Shown here: in pieces, positions 33,584-45,631 of the stretch
Numbering within the stretch: the first letter of the stretch is position 1
How the letters are laid out: every line of letters starts with the position of its first letter
DNA from: Diplolepis rosae
Taxonomy: Eukaryota; Arthropoda; Insecta; Hymenoptera; Diplolepididae
Assembly: GCA_030998225.1 (NCBI GenBank)
Contig: JAPYXD010000056.1
Span: 1,364,001-1,428,000 of the forward strand
DNA: 64,000 nucleotides
Direction of reading: 5' to 3'
The notes under the pieces: generated by a model
The model's input: only the letters and a program-made list of their open reading frames with translations
Told to the model about the DNA's origin: nothing
Database searches by the model: none
Position numbers and translations under genes: made by a program

Positions 33584-34732
33584 TGTCACGTCCTGTGACC
33601 CTTAACATTTATTTATTTATAACATTATAATTCTATTCGTAATAAAACATGCATAAACGATATGTTTTGGAAGGTATTAATTATACGAAATAAAATGTAC
33701 GGTAGTAAAATTGTAATAGGCAGAGAGAAATAGTAAGTTTATAAATAGACAACGCTTATGAATGAAACGTTGAAACCCTTACAAAGGTCTGAACGAGGAA
33801 ACCCCATCGGAGCGCGCTAAATAAACAAAAATATCGAACAGGTCAGCAAAACAGAGAAATTAAAAAGCTAGTTTATCTGAAATGAAGGAACGTCGGGGAA
33901 ACCAGAGGAGAAAAGCTATTCGAACATATTCTTCCCCTCTTTTCTTCTTCAATATACGAAAAGCCAAGCAAATCAGCCACGTGCCAAGGTCGGGGAAGGA
34001 TCAACCAGAGGCTGGTAAAAATATCCAGGGCAAAACCAGTATTGATTGAAAAATGGCGACAAGGACCACTATCGATCGAAAATTGCCCATAAAAGCGACT
34101 GCGAATCCGCAAATTTTCAGTTACCGTCAGACCATCTTAAATTTCGTAACTCTCCCTCGAAAAGTACTTCTTCAGTTCTTCGTCAGTTTTCCGTCAGTCT
34201 TCTTTAAGTTCGTCACTGCGAGTGTGTATCCTCCTGAACACTATGAAATTAACTCAAATTTATAAGTCAAGTTCCTACAAGTGACTGTTATCGGTATTCT
34301 CGTTCAGTGTTGGATTATCAGTGGTTAAGTTTCCTACAAGAATTTCAAGTGTGTCTCAAGTAGCAACCTCTAAAAATCATTGGATCCAGGATTAAATCCC
34401 AATAGCCTCCGACTGAAATATTACAGCACAGTTCTCCAAATCCGATCGTTACAACATTCATAGGATTTCCAAACAGTAAGTCAACTAAATCAATATCCCA
34501 AGAAGGAAACTTCGAAATAATCATCAATCTCTCTCTCTCTAATATTGCCTGTAGTGTGAAATTTTGAGAAAACATAATAAAGGTTAATAATTGTAGAATT
34601 TGTTGAATATTTATTTGTTGTTGGCTATCCCTAACCCTTGTTTCGATTGAGAAATCCTTCCGATTTCTTAAGCGAACAAAAAACGGGGAAAATTAATTAT
34701 AATAGTAAAAGGTGAGTAACTAGGACGTTACA
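33584..34732 (+). mobile_element. Solo LTR
   Basis: Begins TGTCACGTCCTGTGACC and ends GGACGTTACA, flanked on both sides by ATAG (33580-33583 and 34733-34736). TG...CA ends with a 4-base duplication and no internal coding fit a solo LTR of a gypsy-type element. It lies immediately downstream of the LINE remnant. A TCTCTCTCTCT run lies near 34530. Confidence 0.7.
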
Positions 34733-34736
34733 ATAG

Positions 34737-35448
34737 CACCTATTAAAAGGGTGTTCCATTAAATCAAAGAAACTTGAATATTTTATGCGGAAATTGTCAA
34801 TATTCTGATTCATTTTTTAAATTACAGTATACATAAAAAATATACAATCAAACTAATAAATAAATCATTCAATAGCATTTTTCAAAAACTTCAAGTGTAT
34901 TTATTATTTACGTCTATTTTTATCTATTCTAGTATCCCGGTAACAAGGTGTGAATTTAATTGAATAGAAACGTTTCTATCCAAATGAATGTCGTTTTTGA
35001 AAATCTCGTTTGAATGCCGAACTGAGCTGCAGTAGGAAATGGAAGTGATAAAAATGAAAGCACTTCGGAACATGGAACAAAACGGAAATAAAGTGTAAAC
35101 AAAAAAGCAAGTGATTGAAACGGAATTGGGTAGAATTAGTTTGCGTACAAAATATAAAATTCGTGGAATGAGGCATAATTGCTTCGTATAAAAAGTGAAA
35201 TGTAAGAAGAAATTTTGTTGGAAATTGTGAATAATAATAATCAAAATTTTCGATTACAAATATTTGTATTTCAAATTTTTTATTTCGAACACAGGAACGT
35301 TTCTACATATAAGATCATATAAATAAGCTAAAAAAATCGTAAAATAAATTTTTACAAACTTTCAATAGTTAAGAACACACACATTTTTAATTATTTTCAA
35401 TTCAACTACTTTGGAAGCATAAGATAGAAACACTTTCTAGAAACGAAC
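34737..35448. other. No gene recognised
   Basis: AT-rich spacer. A 106-residue minus-strand frame (34924-35244) is Phe/Ile/Ser-rich and shows no family features, so it is not accepted. Confidence 0.5.
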
Positions 35449-35982
35449 CCTAGCGGACCTGGTTGAGAAAACGGTCATAGAATACTCTGACCGTTCTCTG
35501 ACTGTTCTCTGACCGTTCTCTGATCTCGCATTATTATGGCTAAGAACGATAAAAAAAGCATTTAAAACATTGCAATTATGGTTCTGTGGCAAAATTTGAA
35601 ATAGAAGGCGTAGGAATAAATACAATAATTCTATTTTTCAGCGACAAAAACTAGGAAAACATCATGTACCTGTCATTGAAGGCAGGGCAGTGGTTCACAA
35701 TTGGTTCACGATGGGTGGAGACGTTCCGCAAATGGTAAACCATTGAACTGCCTTCAATGACAGGTATACGATGTTTTTCTAGTTTTTATCTCTGAATAAT
35801 AAAATTATTGTATTTATTCCTACACCTGCTAATTTAAATTTGATAGCAGAATCATAATTGCAATGCTTTAAATGTTTTTTATCGTTCTTAGCCATAGTAA
35901 TGCGAGATCAGAGAACGGTCAGAGAACAGTCAGAGAAAGGTCAGAGTATTCTATGACCGTTCTCTCAACCGGGTCCGCTAGG
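35449..35982. mobile_element. Foldback MITE with long arms
   Basis: Arms of about 240 bases (35449-35690 and 35740-35982) are inverted copies from CCTAGCGGACCTGGTTGAGA at the outside to CTGTCATTGAAGGCAG at the inside. Near each end are three 14-base units GACCGTTCTCTGA. The spacer is about 50 bases. The flanks AAACGAAC/AAAGAAAC agree at 6 of 8 positions, so a hAT-like 8-base duplication is possible. Confidence 0.8.
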
Positions 35983-36331
35983 AAAGAAACCTTTTCTTGA
36001 ATCAAAGAACCATTACTTTCAAAGACGTACAAGAAAAAGTGATTTATAAAACTGATGTACTTTGTACATATTAAAACGATTTGAGTTCTTCTCTAGAAAG
36101 TAATGCTTCTTTCAGTCTAAGAGAAAAGTCGTGTGTTTATTATATTGATAATTACTTAGTTCATGTAGCTAACACAATAAAGCTATTTGAAAATCTAATA
36201 CTTTGTAATCTTAGTATTAAGTAATTTATAAATAAATTTTTTTTAAATTTCGAGATTAGACCGCAGTTCAATGAAGCTTAGTAAACGTCGAATACAAATT
36301 GCCAATAAATTAACTAAACTAATAAAGCTTT

Positions 36332-37622
36332 TTAATTCACTGAATCCCTCTCTATGATTTCTTCTTCTAACCGATTCAACATTTCACTAATTTGTTTATC
36401 TTCCTTGTTGAGAGCTGAAGGATCTATTTGGTCGACTTCATCGAAATTGTCTTTGGTAATGTTCGCCCCTGAGTCTTCCTGCGGTTCGCTCCCTTCTTCC
36501 TGCATGTCATCGGTATCTTCCGCTTCTATTAGATTATCCGATAGACTAGAGAGAGATACTTTCTCTCCGTTACCCAGATCTACCTCTTCATCACAATAAG
36601 AAATTTCACTTTTTGCAGAAGATGCTCCCATGACCTCTCTTTCTGCTTTACGGGCATAAGCTTTCTTCTTAACGGCCTTGATTTGAGCAATTTTTTTGCT
36701 TATATGAGCATGCACCTTTCCAGCTTCGTCGTCAGCTGCAACCGCCGAATACTTCTTTACAGTTACCAGGTATAACCAGGTTATTTTTGACAGATAATTG
36801 TAGCCACAGAGGGCTACTAGAATATTTTTGGCAAAAGTGACTTTCCTTGTGTTTGGCACGTTTAAGGCTAAACTCCGTGCCTGCATTGACAGGTAAAGTC
36901 CTCTTCCAATATGAATCTATAACATAAAAGTTTAAAACCTGAGAAGTTTTTGTAATTTTAAGCATTAGGAAGTGAGGTACAAACTGCAGCATTCAAAGCG
37001 AAATCGGTCTCAATTTGAGGTCCACGTGAATATAAGTGAAACGTTTGATAAGTCACAATAACAAATTGAGAGTATCCATTATCGCGATTTGATGACTACT
37101 CCAAAAAGTTTTACATATGAAATAAAGATCACACCTGCGACTCGTCTTCTGTTATGTATCCTACTGCTGGAAACTGTCCGCCTCCTTGCAAAGTGGAAGG
37201 AGCCTCAATCGTTGCTTTATATATTACTACAGAAAGAATCAAAATTAGGTATATGAATTTCTGTACAATTAATGCATAATGTATTAGGTTCTAATAAGTA
37301 TCTTACATTGCAAATTATTGTACTTTTCAATAGCAGTTTCCTGCCACTTCACGTTTAACTCCCGTAAAGTCTTCAGCTCACTATCCTTTCTATCATTCTC
37401 CGCTTCTATAGTTTCCATGGTTGTCTTTGATTCTTTTAATTTTTGTTTCAGGTCTCTTAATTCTTGCGGCAAAGACGCATTTGTTCGGCGTAGAGAGGCG
37501 ACTGTTGTTTTAAAAATATTGCACTTGTTGCACTCCTCAATCTTTGTCGTATTCTCTTTATTTTCAACTCGAAACTTGTCCAATCGTTTCTTCAGGAAAT
37601 CTTGAACAAGATTTTCCTCTGT
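36332..37622 (-). CDS. Spliced coiled-coil protein with BEN-like C-terminal domain
   Basis: Three exons are readable on the minus strand: 37622-37307 (acceptor TTTCAG, donor GTAAGA), 37226-37135 (acceptor CTGTAG, donor GTGTGA) and 36916-36332 (acceptor TTATAG, stop). Frames join without a stop: T|TA gives Leu at the first join, and the second join is in phase 0. Exon 1 encodes a coiled coil (FLKKRLDKFRVENKENTTKI ... LRELNVKWQETAIEKYNNLQ). Exon 3 starts IHIGRGLYLS and KVTFAKNILVALCGY, which resembles a BEN DNA-binding domain, then a Lys-rich stretch and an acidic tail ending ERDSVN. The 5' exon and start are not identified. The frame is intact throughout, unlike its neighbours. The BEN call is tentative. 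Confidence 0.6.
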
Positions 37623-37749
37623 CTGAAATAAATAATAACAAATAAAATAATAAAAAAAAGTAGAAAAAAATAATAATAATTGTAGAAATAATCCATATGG
37701 GTACAATTGGACAATCAGTATATTCTTATTATAAATTTTTTCCAACGTT

Positions 37750-38660
37750 TTGCCTCATCTCCAGAGGCATCATGAGGGCATACAAGAAATTAGCCAATAA
37801 ACTGTACATCACAGAGACGATAGTAAAATGCAATGTGAGGTCAAACCATAGTAGTCAAATTGATAAAATCTAAAAAAGTTATTATTTTATAAAATTTTGA
37901 AAAATTTTATGAGTTGTGATAAAAAATATATTTACCAAAATAAGTAAAAAACCGACATATTCAAACTAAAAAACCACTGAATAAAATAAATAAAATTTGT
38001 TCGAGTTGGCTTTAAATTTAAATTTTCGAAGTAAAGGAGACATAACGTCATGTCACTTGAAATTATAAATATAAACTGAAGTCAAATATCATGAATGGAC
38101 CTCACAATACTAACAATTTTAATAAAATCTAATGTTATTAAAATTTAACATATACAATAGCCATCAATTCAAAATTAAAATTAAGAATAGAGACAAATTT
38201 ATGAAAATATTTAAAAGTTATTATTATTATTATTATTTCGAAATAATAATTGTTGTTATAACTTTTAAATATTTTCATAAAATTTTGACCTGGAAAAATA
38301 TACTTCCTTTCCATATACACTCGGGAGCCGATTTTGTACTGTCACATTTTGTGCGGGCTTCACGCTGTAGTGCGTTTGTCTCCCACCCTGAGCATCCCGC
38401 GAGGCCCACATAAAATCGGCGCCTGAGAGTAGTTCTAATTTCTATTTCCATAACTTTGTTTTTTCGATCCACTCTAGTGTATATTTTTTATATTAAAGAA
38501 ATATTCATCTTTCTCAGCATGTCCTACCTGTCGTGGAGTTTAGAAATTAATTTTTCTAATTTAATTGAAATTGCACTGTAGATAAAAAGGTTTGACAATT
38601 AGAAAATAAATAAGTTGAAATAAATAATCGAAACTATTTTTCCTTGTAGAGTTTTTGTAG
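37750..38660. promoter_or_regulatory. Possible shared 5' region of two divergent genes
   Basis: About 1 kb separates the minus-strand coiled-coil gene from the plus-strand CACTA gene. It holds a perfect-looking AT palindrome (about 38200-38283, arms TTTATGAAAATATTTAAAAG) and a GC-rich block (38315-38430) bounded by the inverted strings CTCGGGAGCCGATTTT and AAAATCGGCGCCTGAG. A 65-codon minus-strand frame over the GC block could be a 5' exon but lacks a clear donor. Confidence 0.35.
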
Positions 38661-38666
38661 AGGACA

Positions 38667-41600
38667 ATGAGCTTTAATGAGAATGAAGAACTTTTTCCGA
38701 GGCCGAAACGCTACAAGTTAATGCTGGATCCTAATTATGAACCTTCGATGGTCAGTGATAAAACCAGGAAAACCTGGTCTGAGGCTTCAGAATTGAAATT
38801 GGCAGAAGTAGCGCAAAAATGTAAGTTCTATTGTTTATATGTTTTCAATGCTGATACTAAATATAGGATATCGATCCTGTGGAGAAACGCGTCTCATCCC
38901 CTATCACAGATATTTTTCTGCCCTCATCCAATACAAAAATATCCTCATCACTACTTTCTCTAATATCAATTTGCAAGTAACTTTGAAGTCTTCAGTTAGT
39001 GTCAGTTTTATTAAAATCTAAAATTTGCAACTTTTTGAAATTCAAATTTTAATGTTCAAGCGGTAATACAGTCAAACATTTAAATTCAGAAAATTTCCAT
39101 TATAAAATCAATAATTTGTCATTAAACCTTTGTTAATTAGACAGTGTTTTGAATTAATAGCCTGTAAAAGTGAAAAACTTGTATTTACGTTAATTCTTTA
39201 AGATTGTAACATTCAATTTTAAATCGCAAGTCCTAATGGCTGCATATTTTGAAATCGAAAACGATTCAAATTATATACTAACTGGATCAATTGAATAATT
39301 TAGGCCAGTTGACTAATTTTAAATATTAAATTTAAAGTTTAAAAATTAATGTCTTGGAAGCTTAGAATGTTTAAGTGAATGTATCATTTTCCCCTATTTT
39401 CTATTTTATCTGAAAATACTGTTCCAACCCAAAATTAAAAATAGGCATTACAAATTTCTTTTATACTATATTATTTTCAACTTTTATGAACCAATATGTT
39501 TATATGCTATGTGATACTAACGTCAGGCCAAGAACTCACGTCAGTATTGATACTTTTTCACAATTTTCTTTAACGATACAACTACTTTGCTACTATTTCG
39601 AAAAAAAATGCAGTATTGGATTTGGAATATTTGAAAGTGTTTTATTCCAATTATAATTTTGCTATTATTATAGATGCTGATACTTGTGCAACGTCCAATA
39701 GTCAGCCGCAATTCGAGGACGCAAACTTTCCTCCTAGTAATGAACAGCAAGGATTACCGGCCAATGAAGATGCACTAGAAGATTATGATCAAGTCTACTG
39801 TGAATCGGAGAAGGATGAAGCTAACAGCTGTGCAGAAGATTCAATTACGGAAAATGGAGATGATTGCCCCAATTTCTTTGGCACAGCGAGTTCTGGAGAA
39901 ACTCAACCAACAGAAAAATTATCTGGAGCAACAGACAAAATTCCTCCGAAAGAAAAGCCTTCGATTTCTGAGGAATTTTCATCTTTAGAGAATGGGCAAA
40001 AAATTATGTTCGAAAAATCGGGAATGACTGTAAACGACGTTGTAGAACTTATAGTTGCGTTTAGTGTAAGATTCGGTTGTACACATCAGCAACGCGAATG
40101 GTTGGTAGAAATGTTCAAAAATTGTGCAGGACCAGTTCGAAACCTTGAAATTGTCAAATTATAAACTTTCTCAAGTATGCAATCCACCACCGGAAAAAAT
40201 TTTTTATCACTTTTATTGTGATCAGTGCTCGAAAAAGGAAGAACTTTTGCACTCTTCTGTTAAGAAAAAAATCAAAGGGCAAAGCAAGATATGTAGCAAG
40301 TGTAAAAAAGAACACTTTATCGTGCTAAGCAATCCTCATTATTTTTTGACTAATGACTTAAAGTATCAGTTGCGTTTTCTATTTGGCGATAAAGAAATTG
40401 CTAGTATTGTTGCACAGAAACTCAGCACTGATTCGAGTGAAACTTCCGACTCTGTTCTTCGAGACATAAGTGATAGTAAATTACACAAATCAGCAGTTCA
40501 GTTTGACAAGAAGACTTTCACGTACATAATTAGTATAGACGGTGCACCTCTTTTTAAAATGTCAAAACGAAGTTTTTGGCCTCTTCAAATACTACTCAAC
40601 TTTTTACCTCCTCAAATTCTGTTTAAAATAATTTTGATGGTTGGTATAATGATTGTTCGTCATGAACCAAAGCCAGATTTAATGAATCTCTTTATAAATG
40701 AATTCATGAAGCAAGCGCGCTGTCTACTTTCGGATGGTCTTAAAATTAAATTACCAGGGCACGACCAAGAAATCATTTTGAAATTCGCACCAGCTGTGTT
40801 GTCGCGGATTCAGTTGCTCGAACTATCTTACAAAATAGGCTTCAGTATAACGGATACAGTGGTTGTAGTTACTGCTACCACAATGGACAGCATGTTTATA
40901 AAGTAGGCATGAAATATCCTTTTTTAGGAAATATCTCATATGGAGGATGTAGCCAATGTTAAAAGTCTTGGTTGTCCTACCGTGTGAGGAGTAAAGGGGG
41001 AATCTGCTTTCTGCTCAAAACCTAACGTAGATATGGTGTGGGGGTTTCATTTAGATTATGTACGTAATTCCATTTTAGGCGTGACTGAACAGATGTGGGC
41101 AGAGTGGGATAAGAATGTTTTATCTCCAACGCAACGTAGAGAAATCGATGAACTAATTCTATTAATACTCCCTCCACGTGATTTGCACAGAGTTCCCCAA
41201 AAGATATCCGTCAAAAGTATATGGAAAGCGACTCATTGGAAATCATGGCTAATTTTTTATAGTCTTCCGATTTTGTCAAAGTTTCTACCAAAAGATATGC
41301 TAGAACATTACGCTTTATTTGTGAATTCCATTTATGCGTTGCTTCAAATGGAAATTACCGAAGAACAACTAAGAAAGTGCGAAGAAGATTTTATGATCTT
41401 TGTTGCTAATTTCCAAATGTTATATGGAATCGAAAAAATGACATTTAATGTACACATTCTCTTACACGCTGTTCACTCTGTTAGAATGTAAGGTCCTCTT
41501 TGGGGTACATCAGCGTTTCCTTTTGAACACAACATTCATTCTTTAAAAGACACGGTAAATGGTCCAAAAAGCGTCGAACAAATGTCAGCAAATTCACTCA

Positions 41601-42108
41601 TACGTCTATCTTATCAATGTCAACCCAGAAATCCTAATCGTTCAAAGATTGTAAACGCTTTCTGCGAAAATCTCTTCAGTAGAAAAACTGCAAGAAAATG
41701 TGCACTTAAATTTGAAAATGTTACTTTCTTTGGCCAAAGTCCCAAAAACAAATTTCAAGAAGAACAAGAGTTCATGAGATGTCTGCTTAACAATCAGGTC
41801 TACAGCAGCAACAAATATCTTAAGTCTAAGAAATTTAACGATACCATTATCCAGTTACAAAATGGTAAAATCGCTCAACTTACCGGATTGAAAATTATAC
41901 CTAATGTAAAATGTTGGGTTGAGCTTAAAGAATTGATCCTTCAACCTTTTTTTTGTTGGGGATGTAAAAGTACACCATATCTGGAAGGTCATTGAAAATG
42001 TAGAACTTTCACCCATTACCCTATCAGAAATCAAGTCCAACATAGTAGGCCTAGATTTTAAACAAAACCAGTATGTCTGCACGATGCCGAACAGCATTGA
42101 AGCTCAGT
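38667..42108 (+). pseudogene. CACTA (En/Spm)-type transposase, two exons, frameshifted
   Basis: Exon 1 (38667-38820) starts MSFNENEELFPRPKRYKLML and ends at donor GTAAGT. Exon 2 starts at 39674 after ATTATTATAG, and the codon split gives Tyr, keeping the frame. Exon 2 reads an acidic region, WLVEMFKNCAGP, FYHFYCDQCSKKEE, CSKCKKEHFIV, the catalytic start TYIISIDGAPLFKMSKRSFW, a Cys-rich GYSGCSYCYHNGQHVYKVG with MKYPFLG, MVWGFHLDYVRNSILGVTEQ, FNVHILLHAVHSVRM, a stop, GPLWGTSAFPFEHNIHSLKD, and ends at 42108. The order matches insect CACTA-like transposases. Frame breaks occur near 40130, 40850-41000, 41490 and 41950. AATAAA follows at 42117. Confidence 0.8.
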
Positions 42109-42401
42109 AGTTTTTAATAAAAGTCTTTATTTTATTGAATTATTCTTATTTCTTTTATCACCCTTTCTTCAGATGTACTAATTATTTTATGTTCATATTT
42201 AGAAAACAATATTTATGAAGTTTTATATTTACTTAAAGAATTTCAAATAGTTAATTTTAAGCAATTTAATATGTATGATGTTTTCATTACTAAACTTAAT
42301 TATAATTTTATACCATATATCAAGGTAAAGTTGATTATTTACATTTCGATTGAATAAAACATAATAATTTTTGTTATTTAGAAGATAGTAATTATTTAAA
42401 A

Positions 42402-42475
42402 ATTCAACATTTCTGTGAAAAACAGATCCTCTCTACCCTTCCCTGGAATTCGAGCCCAGGTCTTTCGATATAATA
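42402..42475 (-). repeat. Second copy of the tRNA-like repeat (truncated)
   Basis: The minus strand reads TCGAAAGACCTGGGCTCGAA, then TTCCAGGG, ending TTTTTCACAGAAA. The T-arm half and flank match the 30.25-kb copy; the D-arm half is missing, replaced by a TA-rich run. Confidence 0.65.
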
Positions 42476-42479
42476 TATA

Positions 42480-43600
42480 ATATATATTACATATATTATG
42501 TATTATTAATAGAATCAAATTTAAAAATAATAGAATAAAAACCTAATAAAATGAAAAAATATTATTAATAAAAACTATTATTATTATTATACAATATATA
42601 TTATATATAATACAAAAATTTCAAACTCTCCTAATTAATTTGAAATCAATAATAATAAAATTTCTATTAATAATATTTATTAATCAATTTAATTTCATGT
42701 CCACTAATTACATTATTTTTTTATTCATTATTTATTTACATTATTTATTTTTACTTTATGAACATTATTTTAAATAAATCTGCAAAAAATAATAAATTGA
42801 AAATTTATTCATCAGAACTTATTAAATTGTCATCAAATTTTAACCCTACGAAAGTGATTAAATTGATTCCAATTTCCCAGTTTTCTGTATGGAATTACAT
42901 AAAATTCATCTGTTCGCAATTTTTACGCATCAGATGGTATTAAATTGACTTCAATTTTTGAGATCGGCTGACGTAATTTAGTTGTATTGGTTTGCTCCAA
43001 ATTATCACTCGCCAGAGAGAATTCAAATGTCTTCAATATTTGAGTTTGCCTTACAGTATTAAAATGTATTAACTTGATTTCAATTTTTATCTTCGAATCA
43101 TAATTAAAATGAATACATTTCTTAGCAAAAATAATCATCATATTAAATGGGGTTAAAATGGGACACAATGTATTCATGATAAAAGGAATTAAAACGTATA
43201 TTTCAAAAACGGAATTGATTAGGTATTCAAAACATTTCAAATTCGATGATATTTGTTCGCACATTAATGAAACTCAATTCACACCTTCTTACCGGGATTT
43301 CCTGAATTATAATTTTTTTCAAATATATTTTGGGCACAAACATGTAGTAACTGGACCACATTCATTACATGAACTTGCTACTTCTCTCAAGTATAACATG
43401 CTCCTAATATTATTTTCCGAGAAAATGAATTGATACAAATGTCTTATATTCACAAATAAAATAATTCAAAATAATGAAGAATCAAAGTCACACGCAGTAT
43501 AAATATATGCTTGTATTTTGTTATGAGTATGTTCACCAATTTCTTATTCACCTGCTGAAAAGATAAGTATGAATAAATAAATAAATATAAATAAATAATA
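42480..43600. other. AT-rich tract without a supported gene
   Basis: About 42470-42800 is nearly pure AT with TATTA and ATTTA runs. About 42815-43090 repeats ATTAAATTGATTTCAATTTT-like strings four times at irregular spacing. A 91-residue frame at 43158-43433 (MGHNVFMIKGIKTYISKTEL) is unrecognised. Confidence 0.5.
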
Positions 43601-43639
43601 ATACAGGAAGAAACTCGTGAAGGCCTTTATTAGGTATTT

Positions 43640-44091
43640 ATGATAGAATGTGATGTCTATAAGCAGGTTATTCGTGTTGACACAGGAGAATATCACACGT
43701 TGAATAATGCAATTTCAAAACGTCTAAATGCCACAAATAGTACGAATATACCTACAAAATATAATAACATGACTTCTTGTGGGGTACTAGGTAAAATTTT
43801 TCTTAACCTTGACTTTTAATATATACAAAAAATAAAATTATAACAGCGGTACTGAAAGTAATAGAGTATATTTTTGTAGGTACATTCGAGTCTGGTTCTG
43901 GCCTAACAGACTTGAATGATATATTAGCCTGCTTTCATATAGATCCCCTTTCCCCAAATATATACAAGCGATACTTGAGAGAAGTAGGCGCAGCTATTGA
44001 AATGGAGGCTAGGCTCAGCTGTGAAAGTGCAGCAGTAAAAGAGCGAGAACTTGTTCTTCAAAATCTTGAGAAACTTCACAAAGAATTGTAA
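43640..44091 (+). CDS. Mutator-like transposase N-terminal fragment, spliced
   Basis: Exon 43640-43790 (MIECDVYKQVIRVDTGEYHT ... MTSCGVLG) ends at GTAAAA. The second exon starts at 43880 after TTTGTAG and reads GTFESGSGLTDLNDILACFH, then IDPLSPNIYKRYLREVG, and a Glu/Lys-rich helix ending KLHKEL and TAA at 44089. The GxxxSGSG..D...L....I.P.S...Y.....VG pattern matches the region found in insect Mutator-like transposases. A stop follows before any catalytic part, so it is either a fragment or a derived short protein. The frame is intact across the intron. Confidence 0.55.
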
Positions 44092-44382
44092 TTGAATTAA
44101 TTTATATAATTCAAATTTTTTTTCTTTACATCCAATCAAATTTTAAATCATAATTTTCAAACAACGCTTAGGAATTTCACAAAGAATTGTATTCGAATAA
44201 TTTTAAACAACGTTATGATCAGAATCATGTGATATAAGTTTTTTTCGCTATTTACAATATTTTGAGATAATCATTCATCATAAAAATATTTCTGCATTCT
44301 TCAATTGTAAATTTCTTTTAATGAGTTTTTTTTCTGGATTTGTTTTCAGGCCTGAACAGATTAAAAAAATTTCTTTACAGAA

Positions 44383-44724
44383 ATGTTAAATGCTTCAGCA
44401 GCTCATAAAAATAACACTAGGCAATTTGATAAAAGTATGGAAAATATTGTTAAAATTTTAATATCTTATAATATTCACGATTTTGTAAACAAGACTGATA
44501 GAAAGAATAATATTACTGATAACAATAAGTGTAAGAAGCTAAAAGCTGAAATATTACAGGACGTAGATTGTTGTAAAGTACTTTTGAATAGTGAACTCTC
44601 AAGTCAAAGCAAACAAGCAAATATACAAGCTACCAGTAATAATAATTGTTTTCCAGTCTACGTAGAATCAAATAAATTGATTGCTAAGTCTGTAAATGAA
44701 AAAATTGGTTTGAGGAATATTTGA
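44383..44724 (+). CDS. Unrecognised 113-residue open frame
   Basis: Starts MLNASAAHKNNTRQFDKSME and is rich in Asn, Lys and Ser with three Cys near CCKVLLNSELSSQ. It follows a pyrimidine tract and TTTACAG, so it could be a 3' exon of the upstream Mutator-like gene. It ends 12 bases before a TTAA MITE. No family is recognised. Confidence 0.3.
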   Translation: MLNASAAHKNNTRQFDKSMENIVKILISYNIHDFVNKTDRKNNITDNNKCKKLKAEILQDVDCCKVLLNSELSSQSKQANIQATSNNNCFPVYVESNKLIAKSVNEKIGLRNI

Positions 44725-44739
44725 GAAAGCAGAAATTAA

Positions 44740-45453
44740 GGGGGGTTTCTACTTTGTTCGGCCGAAAAAACGTGCTTTTTTTAGAAATTTTTTTTGGGGA
44801 ACGTATTTAAGATAAACACTTGAAATTTTTTTTCAGTTGTAGGTACAAGTTTATTGTACAAGTACAAAAAATTTTTTTTCACTTTATACTGAAGCAAAAC
44901 TTTGAACGCGTTTTTTTGAAAACTATATCTTTTGGCCTTGCGGAAGTGATTTAAGCCAGACGAGTTAAGCAATGGCCACGACATTTTTAACAGTCGTGTA
45001 TCAAGGGCTTAGCTAAGGCTCGTACTAGAATCTTCAGTAAATATTAACAATTTTTCATTTTACATAACAATTTGTATCGAAAAAAGTGGGCAAAAATCGA
45101 GTTTTTCATTCAAAATCGCATAATTGTTTCATTTTTCATTTTTTTTTTGAAATCCTAGTACCGGCCAAAGACAAAAGTATACAAAGTGAGAATATATTTC
45201 ATTTTTGTGTTTCAGGTCATTTGAAACAGCGGCAGGACTTCCACGAGTGGGAAAAATTCGTTCGGCGCGCCGCCATTGCTCAATGCCCTCCCCCCCCCCC
45301 TTTGCATATTTCTACTGAAAACTTTTTGTAGTTGTACAATAAACTTGTACCTACAACTGAAAAAAATTTTCAAGTGTTTATCTTAAATACGTTCGCCAAA
45401 AAAAATTTCTAAAAAAAGCACGTTTTTTCGGCCGAACAAAGTAGAAACCCCCC
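44740..45453. mobile_element. TTAA-target MITE
   Basis: The ends are GGGGGGTTTCTACTTTGTTC and its complement, with ~135-base arms (44740-44878, 45322-45453), and TTAA on both sides (44736-44739, 45454-45457). A C11 run lies at about 45290, the complement of the poly-G in the larger relative at 10211-13181. It encodes no protein. Confidence 0.85.
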
Positions 45454-45631
45454 TTAATTGTTCTACAATAAGATAAATACGTATGAAGTTGCATGTAATG
45501 TCGATATTTTTCAAGAATTTCTCAATAATAATTTGATTTCTTTTTTATCGCTGGTTGCAAAAAAATTGATTTATCTAAATTAGTAAAAAAGTCACGAATA
45601 CAATAAATATTAGTTCTATAATAAAAAGTTT

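Noticed and set aside
34924..35244. 106-residue Phe/Ser-rich minus-strand frame
   Set aside because: Composition typical of chance frames in AT-rich DNA; no domain, splice or homologue signal.
42470..42800. Possible replication origin in a nearly pure AT tract
   Set aside because: AT richness alone is no evidence in this background; no defined motif array.
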